64,000 nt of DNA from positions 185,188-249,187 of the forward strand of contig NZ_MJAH01000011.1 of NCBI RefSeq assembly GCF_001746295.1, given 5' to 3'. This DNA is from Streptomyces sp. LUP47B (GTDB lineage Bacteria > Actinomycetota > Actinomycetes > Streptomycetales > Streptomycetaceae). The translations under genes were made by a program, and so were the position numbers. The notes below the pieces were generated by a model. It was not told the origin of the DNA, made no database searches, and worked only from the letters and a program-made list of their open reading frames with translations. Shown here one piece after another: positions 49,458-58,642 of the stretch; the first letter of the stretch is position 1; each line of letters begins with the position of its first letter.

Positions 49458-52400
49458 TCATCCTCTCCGATTAGGAGGCGCACCATTAGGGACAGCCCAT
49501 TCAGCATACCCCCCTGAATTACCAGGGTGCAGGACATCCCACCACGGAGTTCCTGGGCTGTGCTGATAAGTTGGAACGAGTCGCATCACACCCTGACGCC
49601 CACCGGCGTTGGCTGCGGGCTCATGCTGCCATGTATGGCCGACGGGGTTCCTTCGGCCACCCGCTTCGCCTACTTGGTCAGCTATTCCAGGGGAGAATTG
49701 GTCCAGATGCCTACCCAGCTCAGGGTCCGCCTTTATGGCTTCATCGAGGGCAGCATTGGCGCGATTGAAATGCACACTACGACTTCTTCCAAAGTCTGAG
49801 GGGTCAAGTTGCATCTCAAAAAGCGACGTGTACCCCCTAGGATTTATTGACTGGCCCGTTCGAGAGCAGACTCCCGGCGCCAGGCCGAGCGGATCGCTCC
49901 AGGTGAGCGGATTCGAGACGTAGGTCCCTGGGTTGGGCGCTGGCGCTAGGCCGAGTGGGTCAGGCGTGGCGTAGCGCGCGGTTTCGGGGTCGTAGTGCCG
50001 GAAGTAGTTGTAGTGGAGCCCCGTTTCGGGGTCGAAGTACTGGCCCGGGAAGCGGAGAGGGGTGTAGGCGGTGCTGTCGGCCGCCCAGGCCGTGGTGCCC
50101 CACAGGGTGCTTCGGGTGCGCCAGGCTATGTCGCCGGATTCGTCGATCAACTCCGTCGGGGTGCCGACCAGGTCCGTGACGATGGCGAAGAAGCGGGAGT
50201 CGATCTCGTCCTGGGGGGCCTCGGCCGCGGTGATGCGTTCCGTCTGGGTGATCGGGTGCAGGCCCTGGTGGTCCCAGGTCAGGGTGACCGGGTTGGGGAG
50301 GGACGGGGACGTCGTGGTCTGTTCGCAGAGGGTCGTGCCGTCCCAGGTGAAGTCCACCTGTTCCAGGACCGAGTCGCCGTCCGGCGCCAGGCGTTGCTTC
50401 GCGATGCGGCGGCCCAACGGGTCGTAGCGGTAGCGCCAGCGGGTGCCGTCGGGGGTCGTTACCTCCGTCAGGCGGTCCTCCGCGTCCCATTCGTAGCGCC
50501 AGGTGTCCGGCTTGCGGGACAGGCGGGTTTTCTGGCGGAGGGTGATGCGGCCCACTTCATCGTGTTCGTAGCGGATGGTGCCGGCGCGGGTGATGCGGGT
50601 GCCTGTGTAGGTGCGGTCCCCCGTCGACTCGTGGCCAGGGTGGCTGGAGGGCCAGCTCGCCGCCGTCTGGTTGCCCGCCTCGTCGTAGGCGTAGGTCTCC
50701 GTCCAGTTCGCCGCGTGGACCGCCGTCACCCTGCCCGTCGCATCGACGTCGAAGTGGCGCGTGCCGTTCAGGTCGTCGTCGATGGCCCTGAGGTTGCCGT
50801 CGGCTCGGTAGGTGTAGGCGCGGTGCTGGAGGTGGCTGCCGGCCGGGCCGATGATGTCTTGTTTCGTCAGGCGGCCCAGGGGGTCGAACGCCTGGGTGAG
50901 GGTCACCGTCTCGCCTATGTGGCGGGTCAGTTCGCGGCCCGCCTCGTCGTGCGTGAAGGTGAGGGTTCGGCCCGACACCGCCATGCCGGTGCGGTTGCCC
51001 GACGCGTCGTACGACCACGTCGTCTTCGCGCCGGTGGGCGTCGTGCGGCCCGTGCGGCGACCCAGTTCGTCGTAGGTGTGAGTGAGGGTGCGGTTGTTGA
51101 CCGCCTCGGACAGGACGCGGCCAGCCGCGTCACGCTCCCAAGTCACCTTCGCGTCCGGGCCCGTCGCCTCCGTCAGGGCGCCCGTCAGGTCGTATGCGTA
51201 CGTCGTGACCGCACCCGCCGCCTCCTTGCGGGTCACCTGGCCCAGGACGTCCCGCTCGAAGTGGATCGACTGGCCGGATGCGGTGGTGGTGCCTCTCAGT
51301 TGCCCTGCCGGGTCATGGTCGTACGTCAGCCTGCGGTCGTCGAAGTCCGTCTCTGCGATGAGGCGGCCCGCCGGGTCGTACTCGTAACTCCACGTCAGGC
51401 CCTGTGGGTTGCTGACCTTCGTCAGGCGTAGCTCCGTGTCGTGGGCGAACTCGTAGCGCACGCCGTCCGGGCCCGTGCGGGCCGCCAGCAGGTCGAAGTG
51501 GGTGTACTCGTAGCGGGAGACCGCGCCCAACGCGTCCGTGTGGGACGTGCAGTTGCCCTCGCCGTCGTACGTCCAGGATTCCGCCGTGCCGTCCGCCGCC
51601 GTGCAGCGGGACAGGCGGCCCTCCACCGTCCACTCCAGGTGGGTCACCGAGCCCGTCGGGTCCGTGATCGTCACCGGGCGGCCGAAGGCGTCGCGTTCGT
51701 AGCGGGTCACCCCGCCCAGCGGGTCGGTGATCTCCAGGGGCAGGCCCGCCGCGTTGCAGCGGACTCGTGTGGTGTCCCCGAGGGCGTTTGTGACGGATGC
51801 CAGGTGGCCGTGGTCGTCGTACGTGAAGCGAGTCGTCGTCCCCGAGGTGTCGGTCACCGCCGTGCGGTTGCCGAACTCGTCGAACTGCTGGGTGACGTGG
51901 GTGCCGCCCGCGCCAACCACCGCGACGGGCAGGCCGCCATCGTCGTAGGCGATGCTGGTGTAGCGGCCGTCCGGGCGGATCGCCAGGACCGTGCGGCCCG
52001 CCCCGTCGTAGGCATAGCTGCGGGTTCGGCCCAGTGGGTCGGTGACGGTCAGCGGGCGGTGGGCGTGGTCGTGGGTGGTGTGGGTCGTGGCGCCGTCCGG
52101 GGCGGTTTCCGCCACCACCTGAAGGTCGCCGTTGACCTCGTAACGGGTGCTGTGGCCCAGCGAGTTGACGGCTGTGACGGTTCGATGACCGGTTGTCGGG
52201 TCCGGGTCGCCGTAGGTGTACGTGTTGCGCAGGTGGCCCGCCTCGCCGCCCTGAGAAACACACCGGTCCTCGTCGTCGTAGGCGTAGTGGTACGAGGAGT
52301 CGTTCGTGTCCGTCCACGCCGTGACCCGGCCGATCGCGTCGTTGGCGAACCGGGTCGGCAGCCCCGAGGAGTTCGTCACCGTCGACAGGTGGCCGTGCGC

Positions 52401-54197
52401 GTCGTAGGTGAAGCGGACCAATTCGATGTCGTCGGCCAGGTGCAGGGCCGTGATCCGGCCGCCCTCGGTCGTGATCCTCAGGTCGTAACCGGACGAGTGC
52501 ATGATGCCCGTGGGGGCGCCCTCGTCGTCGTACTCGAAGGTCAGCCACTGGCCGCCCGAGCGGTCGATGACCTGCGCCAACAGAGCTATGCCGTCGCCGC
52601 CCGGGCCCGCGAAGTCCCAGACGCGGCCCGACTCCGGGTCGGTGACCGTGTAGTCGCCCCACTCGTCCACCGTCAGCGGCCAGGAAGCGCCCGCCGACGG
52701 CAGCACCGGGACGCCTGGCGCCGGGTGCGGGTACGCCAGCAATGAGCCGTCGTCGCGGACGAAGATGACTCCTTCGGCGTCGATCTCCAGGCGCTGGTCT
52801 GCCGTCGACGTCCAGCACGCGCCGAACCAGCGGCCCGCCCGGTACGACGACTCGAACTGGCGAGAGAAGAGCAGGGGAAGCCTGGCCGGTAGCGTCACAT
52901 CCGTCTGTGGGAGGGACATACGGCCGGTGGCCATGTCGATCGGGTCGCCGCCGAACAGCTTGCACTTCAGTTCACGGGCGACGTCCATGAGCCCCCGGCG
53001 CGTGCCTTGGCGCGCGGCTCCCGTCGCCGCGTCCTTGGCAACCCCGCGCAAAGCATCCCGCGCGGCCGCACGGCCCACACCCCCCGCGCCCTTCCCCCCG
53101 ATCAGGTTCGACGCGAGGTACCCCAACGCGTCCCCGGGATCGCTCGACCACCCCGTGCCGAGCAGCGACATCGGAAGGCGTTCCGGGTGTGCCGCCGTCC
53201 CCACCAGGCCCGCCAACAGGAGTTGGGAGTTCTTCGACCACTCCCCGGGGTGGGTCAGGTTATACGGGTCCAGCGGATTGACCGTGCGGGCCAGCTTCAG
53301 GACGTCCGTGCCGCCGCGCAGGAGGCCGCCCAGGACGTGGACCGAGTTGAGCTGGGTGCCGACGAACAGGTCCCCCGCGCCCGCGCCCAGGCGGTCGGTG
53401 AACTCCGGTTTCGGCGGGGCCGATTCCAGGGCGGCGGCTATCTTGCGGCGGGCGTCCTGGGCCACGTCCGTGCGCTGGCGGCGGGCGTCGGACAGGATCT
53501 CCTGCGCCTCCTTGCGGCCCGTCGTCCCAGGGTCGGTGAAATCGCCGGGCTTCGTCGGCTTCACGCCCGGGTCGCCGCCCGCCTCGGCGGTCGCGTTGTA
53601 TCGCTCGGCCGCCCGGTTGTACGCCGACACCTGCGCGTCGTACGCGTCCGCCGCCCGCCGGGAGGCGTCCTGCGCCCGGCGGTAGGTGTCGATCGCCACC
53701 TGCGCCCGCTTCTGCGCCCACCCCACCATGTCCGCGTACGACTCGAGAGCGCCGGCCGCCGCCGTGCACGCGTCCGCCGCCGTCAGCCACTGCTTCGGCT
53801 GTACGTCGAACTTCGCGCGGAAGGCGTCCGCCGCCTGGCCCCGCCACTCGCCCGGGTCCAGCGAGCGCATGCCCTGGCCGACGTTCTCGAAGCCGGCCGC
53901 GAACTTCCGCAGATGCCCGGCCCGCTCGCGGAGCGCCGGCTCGCTGCCGTGGACCAGTTCCTTCGGGTCCTCGCTCTCGCCCAGCGCGCGCTCGGCCACC
54001 GTGCCGCCCAGGCGGTTGTTCACACCCTCGCCGACGTCGCGGACCTTCTCGGCCGCGCCGTCCGCGCCCACGTCCGACAGCAGTCCGGCCGTCTTGTCCG
54101 CGCCCCAGCCGACCGCCTCGCCGACACCCTTGTTCAGGCCGTCGGCCGCGCTCTCCAGACCGTCGCCGAAGTCGTCGACCAGATCCCCGAAGCCCAT
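49458..54197 (-). CDS. Type VII-secreted RHS polymorphic toxin with HNH-like nuclease tip
   Basis: This very large protein (1579 residues) opens with a helical T7SS-type signal region (about 75-135, with LDPGEWRGQAADAFRAKF carrying the W-x-G). A Glu/Ala/Arg-rich stalk follows, then a DUF6531-like start of the RHS shell (GDPIDMATGRMSLPQTDVTL near 417) and many YD repeats to about 1390. The core ends at GQYFDPETGLHYNYFRHYDP and two DPLGLAP motifs, after which a variable ~137-residue tip begins. The tip has GHTWQHEP, GVMRLVPTYQH and LHPGNSGGYAEW, like HNH/His-Me finger nuclease toxins. ATG 54197 overlaps the previous stop. Confidence 0.88.
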   Translation of the reverse strand: MGFGDLVDDFGDGLESAADGLNKGVGEAVGWGADKTAGLLSDVGADGAAEKVRDVGEGVNNRLGGTVAERALGESEDPKELVHGSEPALRERAGHLRKFAAGFENVGQGMRSLDPGEWRGQAADAFRAKFDVQPKQWLTAADACTAAAGALESYADMVGWAQKRAQVAIDTYRRAQDASRRAADAYDAQVSAYNRAAERYNATAEAGGDPGVKPTKPGDFTDPGTTGRKEAQEILSDARRQRTDVAQDARRKIAAALESAPPKPEFTDRLGAGAGDLFVGTQLNSVHVLGGLLRGGTDVLKLARTVNPLDPYNLTHPGEWSKNSQLLLAGLVGTAAHPERLPMSLLGTGWSSDPGDALGYLASNLIGGKGAGGVGRAAARDALRGVAKDAATGAARQGTRRGLMDVARELKCKLFGGDPIDMATGRMSLPQTDVTLPARLPLLFSRQFESSYRAGRWFGACWTSTADQRLEIDAEGVIFVRDDGSLLAYPHPAPGVPVLPSAGASWPLTVDEWGDYTVTDPESGRVWDFAGPGGDGIALLAQVIDRSGGQWLTFEYDDEGAPTGIMHSSGYDLRITTEGGRITALHLADDIELVRFTYDAHGHLSTVTNSSGLPTRFANDAIGRVTAWTDTNDSSYHYAYDDEDRCVSQGGEAGHLRNTYTYGDPDPTTGHRTVTAVNSLGHSTRYEVNGDLQVVAETAPDGATTHTTHDHAHRPLTVTDPLGRTRSYAYDGAGRTVLAIRPDGRYTSIAYDDGGLPVAVVGAGGTHVTQQFDEFGNRTAVTDTSGTTTRFTYDDHGHLASVTNALGDTTRVRCNAAGLPLEITDPLGGVTRYERDAFGRPVTITDPTGSVTHLEWTVEGRLSRCTAADGTAESWTYDGEGNCTSHTDALGAVSRYEYTHFDLLAARTGPDGVRYEFAHDTELRLTKVSNPQGLTWSYEYDPAGRLIAETDFDDRRLTYDHDPAGQLRGTTTASGQSIHFERDVLGQVTRKEAAGAVTTYAYDLTGALTEATGPDAKVTWERDAAGRVLSEAVNNRTLTHTYDELGRRTGRTTPTGAKTTWSYDASGNRTGMAVSGRTLTFTHDEAGRELTRHIGETVTLTQAFDPLGRLTKQDIIGPAGSHLQHRAYTYRADGNLRAIDDDLNGTRHFDVDATGRVTAVHAANWTETYAYDEAGNQTAASWPSSHPGHESTGDRTYTGTRITRAGTIRYEHDEVGRITLRQKTRLSRKPDTWRYEWDAEDRLTEVTTPDGTRWRYRYDPLGRRIAKQRLAPDGDSVLEQVDFTWDGTTLCEQTTTSPSLPNPVTLTWDHQGLHPITQTERITAAEAPQDEIDSRFFAIVTDLVGTPTELIDESGDIAWRTRSTLWGTTAWAADSTAYTPLRFPGQYFDPETGLHYNYFRHYDPETARYATPDPLGLAPAPNPGTYVSNPLTWSDPLGLAPGVCSRTGQSINPRGYTSLFEMQLDPSDFGRSRSVHFNRANAALDEAIKADPELGRHLDQFSPGIADQVGEAGGRRNPVGHTWQHEPAANAGGRQGVMRLVPTYQHSPGTPWWDVLHPGNSGGYAEWAVPNGAPPNRRG

Positions 54198-54802
54198 CAG
54201 CCCTCACCCTCCCCGTCGGAAGCCGGAGAGGGCGGACCGCTCCACTGCCAGTCCGTCCGCGGATCGAAGAACGCGTCCGGCGTCACCGTCGACGTCTCCA
54301 CGTCCTCCGCCGCCTGCGACCAGGCCGCCTTCACCTCGTCCTGCCCCGACGTGAAGGACTCCGCGCTGTAATCGGCGTTCGCCACCTGGGAGACCGGGTT
54401 GTCCTTCAGCGTCTGTGCCCAGGAACGTTCCTTCACCTCGTCCGGGGAGAGGTACGGGTTGCCCGTGCCCGCCGTCCACACCGACTTCAAGGTGTCCGAG
54501 ACGTACTGCTCCTGCTCGTGGTAGATCCCCGCCGACAGCCCCAGCCGACCCGCGAACTCGTTCGCGTCCCGCATCAGCGAACGCACACCCCAGCCCCAGC
54601 GGTCGCAGAAGTCCCCGAACACCTGCTGCAGGCCGTCGTCGCCCACCTCCAGGCCCGTCATCGACAGGTCGTCGAAGCCGCGGCCGAGGTTCGCCTCGAT
54701 GTCGAAGCCGAACTCCTTCAGCTCCGCCATCGCCTGGTTGATCCCGCGGGTGATCCGTTCCATCGCCTCCGGGTCGACCTGGTAGCCGTCACCGGCGCTC
54801 AC
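54197..54802 (-). CDS. WXG100/ESX-like partner protein
   Basis: The 201-residue protein is predicted mostly helical (DPEAMERITRGINQAMAELK...DIEANLGRGFDDL), with GWGVRSLMRDANEFAGRLGL and an acidic C-terminal part ending DWQWSGPPSP. Composition and position directly upstream of the RHS gene suggest an ESX-secreted partner or chaperone. GTG at 54802 overlaps the SseB stop by 4 bases, and its stop overlaps the RHS ATG, so the three genes are translationally coupled. Confidence 0.7.
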   Translation of the reverse strand: MSAGDGYQVDPEAMERITRGINQAMAELKEFGFDIEANLGRGFDDLSMTGLEVGDDGLQQVFGDFCDRWGWGVRSLMRDANEFAGRLGLSAGIYHEQEQYVSDTLKSVWTAGTGNPYLSPDEVKERSWAQTLKDNPVSQVANADYSAESFTSGQDEVKAAWSQAAEDVETSTVTPDAFFDPRTDWQWSGPPSPASDGEGEG

Positions 54803-55191
54803 GGTCGCGCTCCCGCCGAAGCGTCCACGGCCACCGCGTCCGGCACGATCCCCGCAACCGGCGGCAGCACGAGACCCGTCGGGCTCCCCGCGTCCACCGC
54901 TATGCCGGCCGGACCGTCCACCTTCGGGATCACCTGGTCGAGCAGCCGCGCCCCGTACACCGGTATTCGCTCCGGCACAGGCTCCCCGCGCGCTTCGGCG
55001 AAACGCTCCAGCGCCGTGAGATCCGTGAAGGCGAACAGCCAGCGGATCCCGCCCGACTCCGCCGACAGCAGCGAACCGTCCACGACCGGCACCAGCACCT
55101 CGCTGCGCCGGAACTCCCCCACGACCGCACGCAGGTTGCCCTGCCGCAACGCCTCGGCACTCACTCCAGCCGCCCCCGTCATAGCCCTCAT
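54799..55191 (-). CDS. SseB-family protein
   Basis: The 130-residue protein has the SseB N-terminal-domain pattern: VVGEFRRSEVLVPVVDGSLL, IRWLFAFTDLTALERFAEAR, GSPTGLVLPPVAG. SseB-like proteins accompany ESX-linked effector genes in actinobacteria, probably in secretion. Start is uncertain among GTG 55203, ATG 55191 and ATG 55182. It is the first gene of the toxin operon, with TAGCAT as a possible -10 just upstream. Confidence 0.7.
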   Translation of the reverse strand: MRAMTGAAGVSAEALRQGNLRAVVGEFRRSEVLVPVVDGSLLSAESGGIRWLFAFTDLTALERFAEARGEPVPERIPVYGARLLDQVIPKVDGPAGIAVDAGSPTGLVLPPVAGIVPDAVAVDASAGARP

Positions 55192-55238
55192 CGAACGTCG
55201 CACAAGTGAACGATGATGCTAGCGCGTGCAGTTGAGAA

Positions 55239-56303
55239 TCAGCCCGTCGCCACCGCCGACAGGCGGTGCACGTCCCGGGCCGTCCCGGTGACCCCCGACA
55301 GGAATCCCTGGGCCCGCGGCGAAGCCGTCTCCGTCAGCCAGTCCGGGTCGATGTCGCAGACCGCCACGCGGACCTCGGTGCCGGCCAGCGCCAGGGGCAG
55401 GGTGTGGACCACGGTCGACGGAAAGCTGAGGATCGTACGGCCGATCGGGCCGCGGCGGGCGATCAGTTCCAGCGGGAGATCCGGGCGGACGATCTCCAGT
55501 CCCGTTTCCACGGCCAGCCGGTGGAGCTTCTCCGTGGACTCGCGGCGGTGGGCGAAGTAGCGGGTCGCGCCGTGGGTCTTGGCCAGGCGGGTGACCGCTT
55601 CCAGGTAGCGGTCGGCGTCCACCACGCCGGTCTCCACCAGCGAGGTGCCGACCATGTCCGCGCCCTTCGTGATGCGCGGCGGGCCGAAGCGGCCGCGGGT
55701 CCAGGCGAAGGAGTTCACCGACATCGTCACTCCCGACGGTGCCTCCTCCATCGGCATCGAGGTGAATATCTCGACTCCCCGCCCCGCCCCCGGTGTCAGG
55801 CGCTTGCGGGCCGCCGCCGAGATCGGGGCGAAGGCCAGGTCCCGGGGGCTCGGGCGGCCGCCCTTGCGGTGCCAGCGCACCAGGCGTTCGCCGCGGGCCA
55901 GTTGGGACACGAACTCCATCGTCGCCGTGCCGTCGTCGACCACGACCAGGTCGCCGGCGCGGGTGATGGTCAGGAGCAGCTGTACATAGCGGGAGAAGGG
56001 GTCACCCAGGACCACGCGGTCCGCCTTGCGGAGCATGCCCGCGAGGCCCCCGATGGTCTGGAAGGGGGCCGCGGGGCCGCCCCTCGCCTCCTCCCAGCGG
56101 ACCTCGTGGCCCTCCTCGCGGGCGAGTTCCGCCATCCGGCGCAGCTGGCCGCGGGTCATGGGGTCGGTCGGGGACAGCACGACGAGGGTGAGCTCCGCGC
56201 CGGGCGCGTGGGCGTGCGCCCACTCCAGCACGTTCAGCAGCTGGACCGGGCTCTCGACGAACGCGAGAGTGTGGGGGCCGGTTTTTCCGGCGCGGGGGCT
56301 CAT
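55239..56303 (-). CDS. Polysialyltransferase/GT52-like glycosyltransferase
   Basis: The 354-residue protein starts LAFVESPVQLLNVLEWAHAH, typical of GT52/capsular sialyltransferase-like folds. It continues with VVVDDGTATMEFV, RYFAHRRES and a later TVVHTLPLAL donor-site-like segment. Next to CMP-nonulosonate synthesis genes, transfer of a sialic-acid-like sugar onto a wall polymer is the likely role. ATG at 56303 is preferred (GGACGG upstream); ATG at 56336 is possible. Confidence 0.7.
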   Translation of the reverse strand: MSPRAGKTGPHTLAFVESPVQLLNVLEWAHAHAPGAELTLVVLSPTDPMTRGQLRRMAELAREEGHEVRWEEARGGPAAPFQTIGGLAGMLRKADRVVLGDPFSRYVQLLLTITRAGDLVVVDDGTATMEFVSQLARGERLVRWHRKGGRPSPRDLAFAPISAAARKRLTPGAGRGVEIFTSMPMEEAPSGVTMSVNSFAWTRGRFGPPRITKGADMVGTSLVETGVVDADRYLEAVTRLAKTHGATRYFAHRRESTEKLHRLAVETGLEIVRPDLPLELIARRGPIGRTILSFPSTVVHTLPLALAGTEVRVAVCDIDPDWLTETASPRAQGFLSGVTGTARDVHRLSAVATG

Positions 56304-56400
56304 CGACGTACGACCGTCCCGTCGTAAGGCGCTCATGCGGCGCGCGTAATGAAAACCGGGTCCCGGACGGACAGTCGCCGAGGACCCGGTACCTGGTGGC

Positions 56401-57342
56401 TCAGACCGAGAGCGGCTCGCCCGCGGCGGCGGCGATCTCCGCCTCGGCGATCACGCCGGTGACGCGGCGCAGCTTCTTCATGGGGCCGAGCTCGGAGTCG
56501 TAGACCTTCTTGACGCCGTCGCCGAGGGAGGCCTCGATGGTGCGGATGTCGCGGACCAGGCGCGTGAGGCCCTGCGGCTCCACCGACGCGGCCTGGTCGG
56601 AACCCCACATCGCGCGGTCGAGGGTGATGTGGCGCTCGACGAAGGTGGCGCCGAGGGCGACCGCCGCGAGGGTGGTCTGCAGGCCCGTCTCGTGGCCGGA
56701 GTAGCCGATCGGGACGTTCGGGTACTCCTCCTGCAGGGTGTTGATCACGCGCAGGTTGAGCTCCTCGGCCTTCGCCGGGTAGGTCGACGTGGCGTGGCAG
56801 AGAAGGATGTTCTCCGAGCCGAGGACCTCGACCGCGTGACGGATCTGCTTCGGGGTCGACATGCCGGAGGACAGGATGATCGTGCGGCCGGTCGCGCGCA
56901 GCGCGCGCAGCAGCTCGTCGTCCGTGAGGGAGGCGCTCGCCACCTTGTGGGCCGGGACGTCGAACTTCTCCAGGAAGGCGACGGCCTCGGTGTCCCACGG
57001 GGAGGCGAACCAGGCGATGTCCTTGCTCTTGCAGTACTCGTCGATCTGGCGGTACTCGTCCTCGCCGAACTCCACGCGGTGGCGGTAGTCGATGTAGGTC
57101 ATCCGGCCCCAGGGGGTGTCGCGCTCGATGTCCCACTGGTCGCGCGGGGTGCAGATCTCGGGCGTGCGCTTCTGGAACTTGACGGCGTCGCAGCCGGCCT
57201 CGGCGGCCACGTCGATGAGCTTGAAGGCGTTCTCCAGCTCGCCGTTGTGGTTGATGCCGATCTCGCCGCAGATGTAGACGGGCTGGCCGGGGCCGGCGAT
57301 GCGCTCGGTACCGAACGTGCGGAGGCGGGAGTTAACAGACAT
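56401..57342 (-). CDS. NeuB-type nonulosonic acid synthase
   Basis: The enzyme condenses phosphoenolpyruvate with a hexose (ManNAc or mannose) derivative to make a sialic-acid-like sugar. The 313-residue TIM-barrel domain has YICGEIGINHNGELENA, DAVKFQKRTPE, KVASASLTDDELL, ILSSGMSTP and IGYSGHETGL. The C-terminal antifreeze/SAF domain of full NeuB (about 345 residues) is missing. Synteny with the S. coelicolor teichulosonic-acid genes suggests a Kdn-type product. AAGGAACG precedes the ATG. Confidence 0.87.
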   Translation of the reverse strand: MSVNSRLRTFGTERIAGPGQPVYICGEIGINHNGELENAFKLIDVAAEAGCDAVKFQKRTPEICTPRDQWDIERDTPWGRMTYIDYRHRVEFGEDEYRQIDEYCKSKDIAWFASPWDTEAVAFLEKFDVPAHKVASASLTDDELLRALRATGRTIILSSGMSTPKQIRHAVEVLGSENILLCHATSTYPAKAEELNLRVINTLQEEYPNVPIGYSGHETGLQTTLAAVALGATFVERHITLDRAMWGSDQAASVEPQGLTRLVRDIRTIEASLGDGVKKVYDSELGPMKKLRRVTGVIAEAEIAAAAGEPLSV

Positions 57343-57356
57343 GACGGGAACGTTCC

Positions 57357-58607
57357 TTAACTGTCGAGGGAGTCGAGAGAGGGGCCGAGGATCCAGCTGG
57401 CGATCTCTCGGATCGCGCCGTCGCCACCGGGGACGGTGGTGACCGCACGGGCGGCGCCGCGTACCACGTCGTGGGCGCTCGCGACCGCCACGGGCCAGCC
57501 CACGAGGGCGAAGCACGGGAGGTCGTTGACGTCGTTGCCGACGTAGAGCACGCGCTCGGGCGCGATGCCCTGCTCCTCGCACCACTGCTTCAGTGCGAGG
57601 TCCTTCCGGTCGATGCCGTGCAGCACGGGGATCTTCAGCTTCCGTGCGCGGGCGGCGACGACCGGGTTCTGCTCCGTGGAGAGGATCAGCATCTTCAGGC
57701 CCGACCTGCGCAGGGCTGCGATGCCGAGTCCGTCTCCGCGGTGCACGGAGACGAACTCCTTTCCATCGGCGTCGATCAGCACCCGGTCGTCGGTCTGGGT
57801 GCCGTCGAAGTCCAGTACGACCGCGTCCACGTCGCCGAAGGACGGCAGGGCGCCGGCGCGGTCCGCGTCGAAGAGGGGGGCCAGCGCGCGGGCGCGGGCC
57901 AGGTCGTGCGGGTCGTCGATCTCCAGCACACGCGCGGGGTCCGTACGGACGAGTTCGGTGCGGCCGAAGAAGCGGTGCTGGTGCTTGCGGAAGCCCTGCG
58001 CGTCCATCGCGTAGGCGGCGCCGGTCTCCAGGAAGTCCTGGGGGCGGTCCTGGCGGCGGGGGCGGTAGGACTTGTCGTGGTTGACACCGTGGCCGCCGCC
58101 GGTGGCCGCGTCGGCCGCCTCCTGGGAGGTCTCGGCGTCCCGCCAGATGAAGCCGTGGAAGGGGGCCACCGTGACGGCGGTGTCCGCGCCGTCCTCGACG
58201 ATCGCGGCGGCGACCCCGTCGATGTCCTCGCGGACGATGAAGGGGCTGGTGCACTGCACGAACACCACGACGTCCACGGCCGCGCCGTGCAGGGCCTCGT
58301 GGGTGTCCAGGGCGTGCAGGACGGCGGCCTCCGAGGTCGCCGTGTCACCGGCGATGGCGGCGGGGCGCAGCACGACCTCGGCGCCGACCTCGCGGGCGGC
58401 GGCGGCGATCGCCTGGTCGTCGGTGGAGACCAGGACGTCGGTCACCAGCCGGGTGGCGAGGCACTCGCGTACGGCCCGTGCCACCAGCGGCACACCGCCC
58501 ACCGGGGCGAGGTTCTTCGCGGGCACGCCCTTGGAGCCGCCGCGCGCGGGAATCACCGCGAGCACCCGGCGCACCGAAGCGCCTTGGCCCGCTTGCGGGT
58601 TGGACAT
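57357..58607 (-). CDS. CMP-nonulosonate cytidylyltransferase fused to HAD phosphatase
   Basis: This two-domain protein of 416 residues has an N-terminal CMP-sugar synthetase (VIPARGGSKGVPAKNLAPVG, STDDQAIAAAA, FVQCTSPF). Its C-terminal KdsC-like HAD domain (VVLDFDGTQTDDRVLIDADG, LILSTEQN, VGNDVNDLPCFALVG) could remove the 9-phosphate before activation. The HAD motif has DFDGTQTD in place of DxDG(V/T)LTD. ATG at 58607 follows AAGGAG. It lies 14 bases upstream of the synthase gene. Confidence 0.9.
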   Translation of the reverse strand: MSNPQAGQGASVRRVLAVIPARGGSKGVPAKNLAPVGGVPLVARAVRECLATRLVTDVLVSTDDQAIAAAAREVGAEVVLRPAAIAGDTATSEAAVLHALDTHEALHGAAVDVVVFVQCTSPFIVREDIDGVAAAIVEDGADTAVTVAPFHGFIWRDAETSQEAADAATGGGHGVNHDKSYRPRRQDRPQDFLETGAAYAMDAQGFRKHQHRFFGRTELVRTDPARVLEIDDPHDLARARALAPLFDADRAGALPSFGDVDAVVLDFDGTQTDDRVLIDADGKEFVSVHRGDGLGIAALRRSGLKMLILSTEQNPVVAARARKLKIPVLHGIDRKDLALKQWCEEQGIAPERVLYVGNDVNDLPCFALVGWPVAVASAHDVVRGAARAVTTVPGGDGAIREIASWILGPSLDSLDS

Positions 58608-58642
58608 GGGGTCTGCTCCTTGCGAAAGGCCTTGGAAGGTGT

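Noticed and set aside
49458..49870. RHS tip as a cytidine deaminase toxin
   Set aside because: No HAE/PCxxC zinc motifs; the His/Trp pattern points to an HNH-like nuclease instead.
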